From Actinorhabdospora filicis (GTDB lineage: Bacteria > Actinomycetota > Actinomycetes > Mycobacteriales > Micromonosporaceae): a stretch of DNA of 64,000 bases. The DNA is taken from assembly GCF_030269765.1 (NCBI RefSeq), contig NZ_BSTX01000001.1:1123370-1187369 (forward strand). Reading direction: 5' to 3'. The translations under genes and the position numbers were made by a program. Under the pieces are notes generated by a model. That model was given only the letters and a program-made list of their open reading frames with translations, ran no database searches and was not told the origin of the DNA. Of the stretch, positions 9,802 to 19,473 are shown piece by piece (position 1 is the stretch's first letter; each line of letters begins with the position of its first letter).

Positions 9802-11556
9802 CTACTGGAGGAAGAGGCCCCGGCCCTTCAGCGAGGACGCCGTGTCGGCCGGCTCCGGGCGGTACTGGGTCAGCGAGGCGCCCGAGCTCGACTGGTAGAC
9901 GGTGTCCCCCACCGTCACGTACAGATCCCCGACGGTCCCCGGCCCGTTCCACGGGTCGGCGCACTTCACCGCCAGCTCATCGAGCTCGCTCGCCGAACCG
10001 AGGTCCTCGACGCTCTTCACGAAGACGTTGTCCAGGGAGTACTCAACAAGGTGCTGCTTATCCGAGCTGACACCGGTGATGGCGACGCGATCCTGCCGGC
10101 TCCACCCGACGTCGCGCACCTGGGTCATGTCGGGGCCGAGGTCGTGCGCCGCGCCCACGGTGACGGTGCCGTCGCCGTTTTCCTGGATCGCGGCCCAGTG
10201 GGCGCGGCCCCCGGAGGTGTAGGCGAGGCGGGCGCCGTCGGGCGACATGGCGATGCGGCCGACGGTGGCGTTCATGACGGGCCCGGACGAGGCTTTCGTG
10301 GTGTCCTTGTCCCCGAGGGCCGCCGCGTAGACCTTTCCGGCCACCGGGATCAGCACGATGCTGTCACTGAGCCACGTGGGACGTCCGACCTCACCGGGCG
10401 GCAGGTCGGTGATCTTGATCGAGGTCGGGTCGGGGTTCTTCGGGACCTGCCCCTCCCCCAGCGGTTTGACGACCCGGACCCCCTCCGGGCTCACCAGGAT
10501 GGTCTTGCCCGCGGCGATGTTCGGAACGGCGTAACGCAGCCCCTGATAGGTGGCCGCGGGCACGCCGGGGACGGGCGGCTGCACGGTGCCTTCGGTGATC
10601 ACCCGGGGCCGCAGGTCGCGGGGGACGAGACTGCTTGCCAGGTTGGTCGCACGGGAGTCGACCAGCGAACCGGTGACCCGCGAGATGGAGTCGACCTGAA
10701 GGTCGAACCCGCCGATCAGCTCCGTCCTGACCGAGCGAAGCGTCCAGGCGAGCTGGGGGCGGATCAGGGTGGTGTCGATGTTCGCCGCGCCGCTGTCCAG
10801 GTCGACCACGACCGTGCCGTCGGCCCTCATGTCCGCCGAGTTGAGGTTCGTGTTGGGCGGCACGGCGGTGTAGACGAAGGGCTTCATCGCCTGGGACGGC
10901 CCGGCCACCAGCCACAACAGCAGGTCGGCGGTCTTCTGCTCGGGTGGTGCGTTGTTGAACAGGTACCTGGTGTCGGCCACCACGTTGTGGTGATCGGGCT
11001 TGTTCAGGAAGTAGATCGGCGCCGGCGCATAGCTCTCGCGGAAGTGGGCCACGGTCAGCAGAATCTGCGTCGGAGCCTCGGAGAACAGCCACAGATCGGT
11101 CTTCGGGTCCTGCGTCAGGAGATAGGTCAGGTCGATATCGGTGTTGCCGGTCTCCGGGGGCAGGATCTGCCCGTCGAGGGTGTAGGTCGCGATGATCTTC
11201 CCGGTCACCCGGACCTTGCCGATGTTCACCGGCTCGATGTTCACGTCGTCGATCAGCGGTAGGCCCTCGATTTCGCCCCAGCGCTGTTCCTTCTTGTTGT
11301 CGGCCATGAACCGCTCCAGGCGGTTCTGGCGTTTGGCCGGGTCGCCCGCCGCCGCCTTGAGGAAGTTGGCCACCGACTCGTCGGCGCGCGTGGAGGGGAC
11401 CTGTTCGCCCCCGCCGGTGTACCCGCTCGCCGGGTCGAACTTCTGCAGCCCGAGCGGCACCACCGGCCCGTCCTCGGGGATCCCGCAGGCCGTGGTCGTC
11501 ATCAGCAGCCCGAGCGCCACCCCGGCGGCGAGCAGCGCGTTCCTACGTCTGTCCAC
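9802..11556 (-). CDS. lpqB: Lipoprotein LpqB, MtrAB accessory protein
   Basis: LpqB is a lipoprotein on the outer face of the membrane that, in mycobacteria, binds the sensor MtrB and tunes MtrA signalling. The 584-aa protein has a signal peptide with lipobox TTAC (Cys24), a GerMN-like domain in the middle (about residues 200-300) and a C-terminal beta-propeller-like half. I start it at the GTG at 11556 because GGAGG lies eight bases upstream. The GTG nine bases further up sits directly against that site. It overlaps the mtrB end by 14 bases, so the two are co-translated. Confidence 0.93.
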   Translation of the reverse strand: MDRRRNALLAAGVALGLLMTTTACGIPEDGPVVPLGLQKFDPASGYTGGGEQVPSTRADESVANFLKAAAGDPAKRQNRLERFMADNKKEQRWGEIEGLPLIDDVNIEPVNIGKVRVTGKIIATYTLDGQILPPETGNTDIDLTYLLTQDPKTDLWLFSEAPTQILLTVAHFRESYAPAPIYFLNKPDHHNVVADTRYLFNNAPPEQKTADLLLWLVAGPSQAMKPFVYTAVPPNTNLNSADMRADGTVVVDLDSGAANIDTTLIRPQLAWTLRSVRTELIGGFDLQVDSISRVTGSLVDSRATNLASSLVPRDLRPRVITEGTVQPPVPGVPAATYQGLRYAVPNIAAGKTILVSPEGVRVVKPLGEGQVPKNPDPTSIKITDLPPGEVGRPTWLSDSIVLIPVAGKVYAAALGDKDTTKASSGPVMNATVGRIAMSPDGARLAYTSGGRAHWAAIQENGDGTVTVGAAHDLGPDMTQVRDVGWSRQDRVAITGVSSDKQHLVEYSLDNVFVKSVEDLGSASELDELAVKCADPWNGPGTVGDLYVTVGDTVYQSSSGASLTQYRPEPADTASSLKGRGLFLQ

Positions 11557-13282
11557 TGGGCACACCTCCGGCGTCGGAGATCTCGGATGGGCTCTCGGCA
11601 GTGGTCTCGGTAGCGGTCTCGGCCGGGTCTCCCGGGAGGGTCAGCGGCAGCGGCGACGACAGCAGCCTGTCCCCCGCGCGCATCGGCAGGGTCAGCCTGA
11701 AGACCGATCCGCGCCCGGGCTCGCCGGCCGCCTCCAGCCAGCCGCCGTGCAGTTTGGCGTCCTCGATGCTGATGGACAGCCCCAGGCCGGTGCCGCCGGT
11801 CTGGCGGGCGCGGGAGGGGTCGGCGCGCCAGAAGCGGTTGAAGACGAGCTTCTCCTCGCCGGGTTTGAGCCCGACGCCGCGGTCGCGGACGCTCACCGCG
11901 ACCGCCGAGTGGGAGGCGGCCAGTTCGATGTCGACGGGGAGGCACTCGGCGTGCTCGACGGCGTTGCCGATGAGGTTGCGCAGGACGCGCTGGACGCGGC
12001 GGGGGTCGACCTCGGCGATCGTGGGCGAGTCGGGGATGGTCAGGCGCATCTCGACGCCGCAGCGCTCGGCGAGCGAGTCGAAGGACGCCGCCACCGAGCG
12101 CACGATGGGGTTGAGGTCGACGGCCTCGGCGTCGAGCTGGGCGAAACCGGCGTCGAAGCGGCTGATCTCCAGCAGCTCGCCGAGCAGGTCCTCGAAGCGG
12201 TTCAGCTCGTCCTGGAGCAGCTCGGCGCTGCGGGCGGCGGCGGGCGGGAAGTCCTCGCGGCTGGAGTGCAGCAGGTCGGCGGCCATGCGGACGGTGGTGA
12301 GCGGGGTGCGCAGTTCGTGCGACACGTCGGAGGTGAAGCGGCGCTGGAGGCGCGACATCTCCTCCAGGCGCACGATCTGCTGCTGGAGGTTCTCCGCCAT
12401 CAGGTTGAACGAGCCCGCCAGGCGGGCCAGGTCGTCGGCGCCGCGGACGGTCATGCGCTCGTGGAGCAGCCCGGCCGACAGGCGCTGGGCGGTGCGGGCC
12501 GCGGCGCGCACCGGTGTGACGACCATGCGCGTCACCAGCCAGGCGAGGGCGGCCAGCAGCAGGACGAGGGCGAGCCCGGCGACGAGGAGGGCGCTGCCGA
12601 CGATGCCGCTGACGGCCTGCTCGCCGTCGAGGGGGAAGAAGTAGTAGAGGCCGAAGCTGGGGTTGGCGGTGTCCTGCCCGACGGTGACGGGCGCGCCGAG
12701 GACCACGTAGGACTCGGGGGCCTTCTCGTCGAAGGACAGCAGGGTGATCTTGCGGCCGTCGCCGCCGGCGGCGACGCGTTCGCGCAGGTCCTCGGGGACG
12801 AGGGTGTCCACCGGCGCGACGGGGTAGCCGTAACCGTCGGTCGCGCGCTGGGGGCTCTGCTTCCGGAGCCGCTCCTGGGTGGCGGGCAGCGGCAGCAGCA
12901 TGACCTTCAGGTCACCGCCGCCGCCCTTGGCGACGAGGTCCTTGACGAGCTTGGTGGCGGTGGGGCCGAAGTCGTAGTCGGTGGGGCCGGTCAGCCCGCG
13001 CAGGCCGGTGACGGCGTCGTTGCGGCCCTGCTCCATCGCCGACTGCGTCGCGTCGTACTTCTGCTCCAGCAGCTCGTCGTTGATGCTGCTGGCGACGAGG
13101 ATCCCGAACGCGCCCACCAGCACCGTCGAGGCGACCATGGTGATGGCCACGACCCGGAACTGGAGCGAACCCCGCCACGTCCTCAGTACGGGACGCGCCA
13201 GGCGCACCACCAGCCGGTAGGCACGGCGCAGGAGCGCCTTGACCTTCGGCCGGCGCCAAGGAGGGGTGAACGCGAGGGGCAT
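11543..13282 (-). CDS. mtrB: Sensor histidine kinase MtrB
   Basis: The membrane sensor of the MtrAB two-component system, which in actinobacteria links cell-wall metabolism and division to chromosome replication. The 579-aa protein has a first membrane helix at about residues 43-66, a long extracellular loop, a second helix near 235-260, a HAMP domain, the HisKA domain with the phosphorylated His in FTSDVSHELRTPLTTVR, and a C-terminal ATPase domain (NLIGNAVEH; DRGVGL; GTGLGLSI). The start is the ATG at 13282, eight bases after the mtrA stop; the longer frame runs into mtrA and is an artefact. The C-terminal tail is Thr/Glu-rich. Confidence 0.95.
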   Translation of the reverse strand: MPLAFTPPWRRPKVKALLRRAYRLVVRLARPVLRTWRGSLQFRVVAITMVASTVLVGAFGILVASSINDELLEQKYDATQSAMEQGRNDAVTGLRGLTGPTDYDFGPTATKLVKDLVAKGGGGDLKVMLLPLPATQERLRKQSPQRATDGYGYPVAPVDTLVPEDLRERVAAGGDGRKITLLSFDEKAPESYVVLGAPVTVGQDTANPSFGLYYFFPLDGEQAVSGIVGSALLVAGLALVLLLAALAWLVTRMVVTPVRAAARTAQRLSAGLLHERMTVRGADDLARLAGSFNLMAENLQQQIVRLEEMSRLQRRFTSDVSHELRTPLTTVRMAADLLHSSREDFPPAAARSAELLQDELNRFEDLLGELLEISRFDAGFAQLDAEAVDLNPIVRSVAASFDSLAERCGVEMRLTIPDSPTIAEVDPRRVQRVLRNLIGNAVEHAECLPVDIELAASHSAVAVSVRDRGVGLKPGEEKLVFNRFWRADPSRARQTGGTGLGLSISIEDAKLHGGWLEAAGEPGRGSVFRLTLPMRAGDRLLSSPLPLTLPGDPAETATETTAESPSEISDAGGVPSGQT

Positions 13283-13290
13283 CGAAGGGG

Positions 13291-13989
13291 TTAGCCGATA
13301 CCGGCCTTGTAGCCGACACCGCGCACGGTCTGGATGAGCTGCGGGTTCTCCGGGTCCGGCTCGATCTTGGCGCGCAGGCGCTGGACGTGCACGTTCACCA
13401 GACGCGTGTCGGCGGCGTGCCGGTAGCCCCACACCTGCTCCAGCAGGACCTCGCGGGTGAACACCTGCCGCGGCTTGCGCGCCAGGGCGACCAGCAGGTC
13501 GAACTCCAGGGGCGTCAGCTTGACCTCGGCGTTGTTCAGGGTGACGGTGTGCGCGGGCACGTCCACGACCACGCGCAGGCCCGGCGTGCCGATGGTGAGC
13601 CGCTCGGGCATGTCGTCCTGGCCGCCGCGCAGCCGGGCGCGCATGCGGGCGACGAGCTCCTTGGGCTTGAACGGCTTGACCACGTAGTCGTCGGCGCCGG
13701 ACTCCAGGCCCAGGACGACGTCGACGGTGTCGCTCTTGGCCGTCAGCATCACGATCGGGACCCCCGACTCGGCGCGGATGGCCTTGCACACGTCGATGCC
13801 GCTCATGCCGGGCAGCATCAGGTCGAGGAGCACGATGTCCGGGCCGTTCTCCCGGAACGCCGAAAGGGCGCGCTCGCCGTCCGACACGAACGACGGAGTG
13901 AAGCCCTCGGTGCGCAGCACGATGCCGAGCATCTCCGCGAGGGCGGGATCGTCGTCAACAACAAGTACGCGTGCTCTCATGGGCTCCAT
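13291..13989 (-). CDS. mtrA: Response regulator MtrA
   Basis: An OmpR-family DNA-binding response regulator, partner of MtrB. In mycobacteria and Streptomyces it controls cell division, development and DnaA-dependent replication genes. The receiver domain (about 5-120) has the acidic pocket VVDDD, phosphorylated Asp56 in LLDLMLPG and Lys in KPFKPKE. The winged helix (about 135-230) contains LTPLEFDLLVALARKP and TRLVNVHVQRLR. I start at the ATG at 13989 (MEPMRARV), which matches the MDTMRQR start of the M. tuberculosis protein. An ATG three codons later is the alternative. First gene of the mtrA-mtrB-lpqB operon. Confidence 0.96.
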   Translation of the reverse strand: MEPMRARVLVVDDDPALAEMLGIVLRTEGFTPSFVSDGERALSAFRENGPDIVLLDLMLPGMSGIDVCKAIRAESGVPIVMLTAKSDTVDVVLGLESGADDYVVKPFKPKELVARMRARLRGGQDDMPERLTIGTPGLRVVVDVPAHTVTLNNAEVKLTPLEFDLLVALARKPRQVFTREVLLEQVWGYRHAADTRLVNVHVQRLRAKIEPDPENPQLIQTVRGVGYKAGIG

Positions 13990-14395
13990 AGTTTCATCCG
14001 GTCGGTGGAATCTTGTAACGGTGCCAGTGCCCTGTACACACAGTGAGGACACAAATCTAGCCAGGTTCTGACATTTTCCACGACGTGACCTCGGTTACGA
14101 GCCGTTCGGGCAGGGGTGGGACCCGGGTGGAGGATGCGCTGGTGGGGACGTGGCGTGGGGCGGGTGGGGTTCGGGGGACGGCGCCGGAGTGACGGGTGTC
14201 GCCGGCGCGCCGGGCGTGACGGGACGCCGAATGACGGGCGCGGCCCGCGTCCCAGCCCCGCTCCCCCTCGCCGCGAGCGCGGTCATGGCACGATGGCTGA
14301 CACCACCCGCTCGAACCGCTCGTGCCGGGTCGGCGCACTGCCCGTGCCCGCTAGATTCCGCCCCGCACACCGCCCGCCCGTCGAGAGGGGAACAG
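13990..14395. promoter_or_regulatory. Divergent region upstream of mtrA
   Basis: About 400 bp between mtrA and the divergent membrane-protein gene. It should hold both promoters. No trustworthy reading frame is seen, and no clear -10/-35 pair stands out. The GAGAGGGG ribosome-binding site of the rightward gene is at about 14383-14390. Confidence 0.4.
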
Positions 14396-15277
14396 GTGAC
14401 CGGCTCCCAGGTGCTGCCACTGCGTCCCATGACGGTCGGCGAGCTGCTCGACGCGGCGGCCTCACTCCTGCGGGCGTGGTGGAAGCCGATGCTGGCCGAG
14501 GCGTTCTTCCTGGCGCTCATCGAGCAGATCGGCATGACCGCGCTGCGGATGACCTCCATTCCCACCGGCACCGACTCCTTCCTGTACCTGACGATGCAGT
14601 CGTCGTCGTTCAGCTGGCTGTGGATGTGGATCGGCCTGAGCACCGAGACGGTGATCATCACCCTCTTGGGCGCCTCGGCGGCGCGGGCGGCGAGATCGAC
14701 GCTGCTGGGCGAGCCGACCGGCACGTGGCGGGCGCTGTGGCGCTCGCCGGTGCCGTGGGGGCGGGTCCTGGGGTTCATCGCGATCGTGGCGCCCATCGCG
14801 TCCATCGCGGCGGCGATGTGCGGGCTGCCGTGGCTGGTGGTGTACGCGTTCACCGGGCTGATCGTGCCGGTGATGGTGCTGGAGAACACCCGCTTCGGCG
14901 AGGCCGTCGGGCGCGGCCTGAAGCTGGCCGGGCGCGGCGGGATGCGCGCGGCGGGCGTCCGGATGCTCGGGTACCTGTCGTGGGCGCTGGTGCGCCTGTC
15001 GATCTTCTGCGCCGCCTTCTCCGCCGCCGACCGGATCGCGGAGTTCGCGCCGCTGCTGCGGGACAACTTCTGGATCATGCTCGGGGTCATCTACCTGGCG
15101 GTGAACACCATGGGTTACGCGATGATGGCCTGCCTGGACGCCGTCACGCTCATCGAGACGCGCATCCGCTACGAGGGCCTCGACATCGCGCTGAACGCCG
15201 CCCGCCGGGCCGGTGTGCCGCCGGACCTGTCGCCGCCGCGCATCGTGTACGGCCCGATCGGGGGGCCGCACGGGTGA
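14396..15277 (+). CDS. Multi-spanning membrane protein, MoxR-cluster first gene
   Basis: A 293-aa integral membrane protein with about six hydrophobic helices, resembling the membrane domain found beside glycerophosphodiesterases and at the head of actinobacterial MoxR/DUF58 clusters. The N-terminus (LRPMTVGELLDAAASLLRAWWKP) is typical of that family. The start is the GTG at 14396 after GAGAGGGG; upstream extension of the frame has no coding character. Its stop overlaps the GTG of the DUF4129 gene by four bases, beginning a chain of coupled genes. Its job in the cluster is unknown; a role in assembling or anchoring the MoxR-dependent complex is only inference. Confidence 0.8.
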   Translation: MTGSQVLPLRPMTVGELLDAAASLLRAWWKPMLAEAFFLALIEQIGMTALRMTSIPTGTDSFLYLTMQSSSFSWLWMWIGLSTETVIITLLGASAARAARSTLLGEPTGTWRALWRSPVPWGRVLGFIAIVAPIASIAAAMCGLPWLVVYAFTGLIVPVMVLENTRFGEAVGRGLKLAGRGGMRAAGVRMLGYLSWALVRLSIFCAAFSAADRIAEFAPLLRDNFWIMLGVIYLAVNTMGYAMMACLDAVTLIETRIRYEGLDIALNAARRAGVPPDLSPPRIVYGPIGGPHG

Positions 15278-15828
15278 CCGGCTGGACCTGGGAGCTGTCG
15301 CAGTTCATCGCCGACCTCGCCGACTGGTACCCGCTCGGTGAGCTGGGCCTGGTCCTGACGCTGCTGCTGCTGGCGACGCTGGTCGCGCTGGGTTCGCAGG
15401 GACGCCGCCTGCTGCCGACCCGCTCGCCGGTGCGGGACGAGGTCGTCTTCGAGACGACCGCCGACTTCGACGACACCGACGAGGTCCCCGACCTGCCCTC
15501 GGACGGGTTGCGTCAGCGCGCGCGGGCGTACATGGCGGCCGGTGAGCACAAGCTGGCCGTCCGCGAGTGGCTGCGCGCCTCCGTCCGCGACCTGATCGAC
15601 CGCGAGTACGTCGACCACCGGCCCGGCTGGACGGTGACCGAGCTGGCGCGCGCGGCCACGGGCTCGCTGCCGGTGGTCGCCGACTGGATGGACGAGGCCG
15701 CGCTGGTCTTCTCCGACATCTGGTACGGGCGCGTGGCGGCCACCGCCGGTCACGCCGGTCGCATGGAGGAGCTGGACGGGATGATCGCCGCCGCGGCCGA
15801 CGGCCGCCTCGCCGGGAGCGGCGCATGA
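15274..15828 (+). CDS. DUF4129 membrane protein (184 aa)
   Basis: A small protein with one membrane helix at about residues 20-42 and a cytoplasmic C-terminal domain of the DUF4129 type (REWLRASVRDLIDREYVDHRPGWTVTELARAA, then a conserved F-S-D-I-W-Y motif). DUF4129 proteins accompany MoxR ATPases and DUF58 proteins in actinobacteria, with no proven biochemical role. The GTG start at 15274 overlaps the previous stop, and its own TGA overlaps the ATG of the next gene, so translation is coupled on both sides. Confidence 0.85.
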   Translation: MTGWTWELSQFIADLADWYPLGELGLVLTLLLLATLVALGSQGRRLLPTRSPVRDEVVFETTADFDDTDEVPDLPSDGLRQRARAYMAAGEHKLAVREWLRASVRDLIDREYVDHRPGWTVTELARAATGSLPVVADWMDEAALVFSDIWYGRVAATAGHAGRMEELDGMIAAAADGRLAGSGA

Positions 15829-17120
15829 GCGCCGAGACCGTGGAGACGCCGGTGGAGGCCACCGAGGAGGCGGCACCTCAGAAGATCGCCCGCCGTAAGC
15901 GCCCGCGCCGCTTCGTGCGCTGGCGGCTGTGGACGCCGTTCGCGGTCGTCGCCGTGCTCCTGGTCCTCGCGGTCATCGCGGTGCAGTCGTCCACGCCCGA
16001 CCCCGCCGACACCGACTACGCCTCCCCCACCGCCACCGGCGAGTTCGGGGCGAGCGCGCTGGCCGAGCGGCTGCACGCGCGGGGCGTCCAGGTCGACGTG
16101 GCCAAGACCGTCGACCAGCTGGGCGCGCTGACGCAGGCCGGGCCGGTGACGGTGTTCGTCCCGGCGGAGGAGATGCTGCGGCCGGACCAGGAGGACGTCC
16201 TGGCGGGCCTCCCGCCGGGCAGCCGCGTGGTCATGCTGCGTCCCCCGAGCGGGCGGCTGACGTACCTGCAGAACCTGATCGTGGACGAGTCGCGCTCGGC
16301 GGCCGGTACCGCCGATCCCGGGTGCGGGATCCCCGAGGCGCAGGCCGCGGGGGTCGCCGAGGTCCGCCGCGACGTGTACCGGCCCTACAAGCCCGACCAG
16401 GGCGAGGCGGCGATCTACTGCTACGGCCGGTCGATGGTCGTGCAGCGCGAGGGTGACGTGGAGACGGTCGTGGTGGGCGCGGCCGATCCGTTCCTGAACG
16501 GGCGCATCGACCACGCGGGCAACTCGGCGCTGGCCGTGGGGCTGCTGTCGCAGAAGCCGCGCATGGTGTGGCTGGACATGCACCGCCGGGAGCCGCACCC
16601 GCCCATGCCGGAGTTCTCCGGTGAGACCCACGAGCAGACCTACGACCCGCCGCCCGCCGCCGACTGGTCGAACCCCCTGTACTCGGCGCTGCCGCCGTCG
16701 TTCTGGGCGGTGCTGGTGGGCGTCCTGGTGACGCTGCTGGCCCTGGCCTTCGCGCGCGGCCGCCGTATCGGGCCACCGGCGGTGGAACCGCTGGCGGTGC
16801 GCGTCCCGGCCGCCGAGACCGTCTACGGGCGCGCCCGCCTCTACCGGCGCGCCGGTGCGCGCGACACCGCCTTCCAGGCCCTGCGGGACGGCGCCATCGG
16901 CCGGATGCTGCCCGCGGTCGGCCTGACCTCGAAAGCCGAACCCGCCCGCGTCGTCGCCACCATCGCGGCGAAGATCGGCGCGCCACCCGACGACGTCCAC
17001 GGCGTGCTCTACGGGGCTCCGCCGCAGACCGATCAGGACCTGCTCAACGCGATCTACTCGCTGGACACGCTCGAAGCCGCCGTCCACGGCGGCCGCCGCA
17101 CCGAAAGGCACACCAAGTGA
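15825..17120 (+). CDS. DUF4350 membrane protein (431 aa)
   Basis: Two membrane helices (about residues 33-53 and 282-304) flank an extracytoplasmic domain of the DUF4350 type with an ABC-transporter-accessory-like fold (SPTATGEFGASALAERLHARGVQVDV near the start). A cytoplasmic tail of about 125 residues follows. The N-terminal 30 residues are rich in Arg and Lys and should face the cytoplasm. It overlaps both neighbours by four bases. It belongs to the conserved DUF4129-DUF4350-MoxR-DUF58 set; the function of the set in actinobacteria is unproven. Confidence 0.85.
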   Translation: MSAETVETPVEATEEAAPQKIARRKRPRRFVRWRLWTPFAVVAVLLVLAVIAVQSSTPDPADTDYASPTATGEFGASALAERLHARGVQVDVAKTVDQLGALTQAGPVTVFVPAEEMLRPDQEDVLAGLPPGSRVVMLRPPSGRLTYLQNLIVDESRSAAGTADPGCGIPEAQAAGVAEVRRDVYRPYKPDQGEAAIYCYGRSMVVQREGDVETVVVGAADPFLNGRIDHAGNSALAVGLLSQKPRMVWLDMHRREPHPPMPEFSGETHEQTYDPPPAADWSNPLYSALPPSFWAVLVGVLVTLLALAFARGRRIGPPAVEPLAVRVPAAETVYGRARLYRRAGARDTAFQALRDGAIGRMLPAVGLTSKAEPARVVATIAAKIGAPPDDVHGVLYGAPPQTDQDLLNAIYSLDTLEAAVHGGRRTERHTK

Positions 17121-18139
17121 GCGACAATCCCATCGCAGCGACCTCCGGGGCGACCTGGTCCACGACGACGCACGGCGCAGATTCGGATTCAGCGCGCGCC
17201 CGCGCCGCGCTGGGACGCTTCCGCGAGGAGGTCGGGAAGGTCATCGTCGGGCAGCAGTCCACGGTGAGCGGCCTGGTCATCGGGCTGCTGTGCCGGGGCC
17301 ACATCCTGCTCGAAGGCGTGCCCGGCGTGGCCAAGACCCTCATCGTGCGGACCATGGCCGCCGCGCTGGCCCTGGACACCAAGCGGCTCCAGTTCACCCC
17401 CGACCTCATGCCGGGCGACGTGACGGGCTCGCTGATCTACGACACGTCCTCCTCGAACTTCGAGTTCCGGCCCGGGCCGGTGTTCACCAACCTCCTGCTC
17501 GCCGACGAGATCAACCGGACGCCCCCGAAGACGCAGGCGGCGCTGCTGGAGGTCATGGAAGAGCGGCAGGTCACCGTCGAGGGCCTGCCCCGCAAGCTGC
17601 CCGAGCCGTTCCTGGTGGCCGCCACCCAGAACCCCGTCGAGTACGAGGGCACCTACCCGCTGCCCGAGGCGCAGCTGGACCGGTTCCTGCTCAAGCTCAC
17701 CGTCGACCCGCCCTCGCGGGACGAAGAGGTGAACGTCCTGCGCAAGCACCACGCCGGTTTCGACCCGCGCGACCTGGCCGCCGCCGGGGTCCAGGCCGTC
17801 GCCTCCGCCGAGGACATCGCCGCCGCGCAGCGCGCGGTGGCCGCCACGCAGGTCACCGACCCCGTCCTCGGCTACATCGTGGACGTGTGCCAGGCGACCC
17901 GGCGGTCCCCGTCGCTGTCCCTGGGCGCCTCGCCGCGCGCGGCGACGGCCCTGCTGAACGCGTCCAAGGCCTGGGCGTGGCTCGCCGGGCGCGAATACGT
18001 CACCCCCGACGACGTCAAGGCCCTCGCCCGGCCCTGCCTGCGGCACCGCATCCAGGTCCGCCCCGAGGCCGAACTGGAGGGCGTGGGCGCCGACGACGTG
18101 CTGAACTCGCTGCTGGCCACCGTCCCCACGCCGCGATGA
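17117..18139 (+). CDS. MoxR-family AAA+ ATPase
   Basis: A MoxR-type AAA+ chaperone of 340 aa. Such ATPases usually help activate or assemble partner complexes, often with DUF58/VWA proteins. Walker A is GVPGVAKT at residues 67-74 and Walker B is LLLADE with Asp130 and Glu131. Sensor 1 is in ATQNPVEYEG, and an arginine-rich C-terminal lid follows (LGASPRAATALL). All catalytic residues appear intact. The start is GTG at 17117 overlapping the preceding stop; a DUF58 gene follows with another four-base overlap. Confidence 0.93.
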   Translation: MSDNPIAATSGATWSTTTHGADSDSARARAALGRFREEVGKVIVGQQSTVSGLVIGLLCRGHILLEGVPGVAKTLIVRTMAAALALDTKRLQFTPDLMPGDVTGSLIYDTSSSNFEFRPGPVFTNLLLADEINRTPPKTQAALLEVMEERQVTVEGLPRKLPEPFLVAATQNPVEYEGTYPLPEAQLDRFLLKLTVDPPSRDEEVNVLRKHHAGFDPRDLAAAGVQAVASAEDIAAAQRAVAATQVTDPVLGYIVDVCQATRRSPSLSLGASPRAATALLNASKAWAWLAGREYVTPDDVKALARPCLRHRIQVRPEAELEGVGADDVLNSLLATVPTPR

Positions 18140-19473
18140 TCACCTGGCGCCCGGTCGCCGTCCTCGGCGCCCTGCTGCTGACCCTGCCGCTGTGGCCGGA
18201 GCCGTTCCTCGGGCTGCTCGCCTACATCGTGCTCGTCGGTGTCGCGTGCGTCGCCGACGCGCTCATCGCCACCCCCCTCAACCGGGTGACGATGTGGCGC
18301 AGCGGCGACCGGCTCGTCCGGCTCACCGGGACCGCCACCGTCACCCTGCACCTCCGCAACGACGGGACCGGCACCCTCTACGGCGCCGTCCACGACACCT
18401 GGGTGCCCTCGGCGGGCGCGGCCCTCGGCGCGCAGAACATCGTCCTGCCGCCCGGCAAGATCCGCGACCTGCCGATGCCGCTCACCCCGACCCGGCGCGG
18501 CGACCGCGCGGCGGTGCGGGTCACCCTGCGCTCGCACGGGCCGATGCGCCTCGCCTACCGGCAGGCCACCCGCACGCAGGCCGAGCGCGTGAGCCCGCCG
18601 TGGACGCTGCGGGTCCTGCCGCGCTTCGACTCCCGCCGGCACCTGGCCGAGAAGTTCTCGCGCCTGCGCGTCCTGGAGGGCGCCGTGGCGGCACGCGGAC
18701 GCGGGCGCGGCAGCGAGTTCGACTCGCTGCGCGAATACGTCATCGGCGACGACATCCGCTCCATCGACTGGCGCGCCTCGGCCCGCCGCGAGTCGGTGAT
18801 CGTGAAGACCTGGCGGCCCGAACGCGACCGGCGCGTCCTGTGCGTCCTGGACACCGGGCGCACCTCGGCCGTCCTCGTCGGCACCGGCGAGCACGCCGAA
18901 CCCCGCCTGGACGCCACCATCGACGCCGCCCTGCTGCTGTCGGCCGTCGCGGCCCGCGCGGGCGACCGCGTGGACGCCCTCGCCGTCGACACCGACGTCC
19001 GCGCGGTCGTGGAGGGCGGCGCCCGGCGCGGGCTGCTGCCGAAACTGATCCGCGCCCTCGCCCCACTCGAACCCGCGCTCGTGGAAACCGACTTCGGGCT
19101 CGTGGTCGCCGAGGTCCTGCGCCGCGAGCAGAAACGCGCCCTCGTGGTCATCTTCACGTCCCTGGAACCCGGCGCGATCGCCGAAAGCCTCCTGCCCGCG
19201 CTCCCCCAGCTGGCCTCACGCCACAAGGTCATCGTCGCCGCCGTCAGCGACCCCGTGGTGTCGAACCTGCGCACCATGCGCGGCTACGGCGACGGCGACC
19301 CCATGGACGTCGCCTACCAGGCCGCCGCGGCCGAGAAGGCACTCGTCGAACGCCGCAGGGTCGCCGCGTCACTCGTGCGGTACGGGGTGGACGTGGTGGA
19401 CGCGCCGTCGGACGTGTTCGCCAGCAAGGTCACCGACGCGTACCTGGCGCTCAAGGCGAGCGGGCGGCTTTAG
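18136..19473 (+). CDS. DUF58 protein, MoxR partner (445 aa)
   Basis: Two N-terminal hydrophobic segments (about residues 8-45), an immunoglobulin-like region, then the DUF58 core with the signature SEFDSLREYVIGDDIRSIDW around residue 195-215. A VWA-like domain holding LCVLDTGRTS follows. DUF58 proteins are the usual partners of MoxR ATPases. It is the last gene of the coupled run. Its TAG stop overlaps the TAA stop of the converging vapC gene by four bases. Confidence 0.9.
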   Translation: MITWRPVAVLGALLLTLPLWPEPFLGLLAYIVLVGVACVADALIATPLNRVTMWRSGDRLVRLTGTATVTLHLRNDGTGTLYGAVHDTWVPSAGAALGAQNIVLPPGKIRDLPMPLTPTRRGDRAAVRVTLRSHGPMRLAYRQATRTQAERVSPPWTLRVLPRFDSRRHLAEKFSRLRVLEGAVAARGRGRGSEFDSLREYVIGDDIRSIDWRASARRESVIVKTWRPERDRRVLCVLDTGRTSAVLVGTGEHAEPRLDATIDAALLLSAVAARAGDRVDALAVDTDVRAVVEGGARRGLLPKLIRALAPLEPALVETDFGLVVAEVLRREQKRALVVIFTSLEPGAIAESLLPALPQLASRHKVIVAAVSDPVVSNLRTMRGYGDGDPMDVAYQAAAAEKALVERRRVAASLVRYGVDVVDAPSDVFASKVTDAYLALKASGRL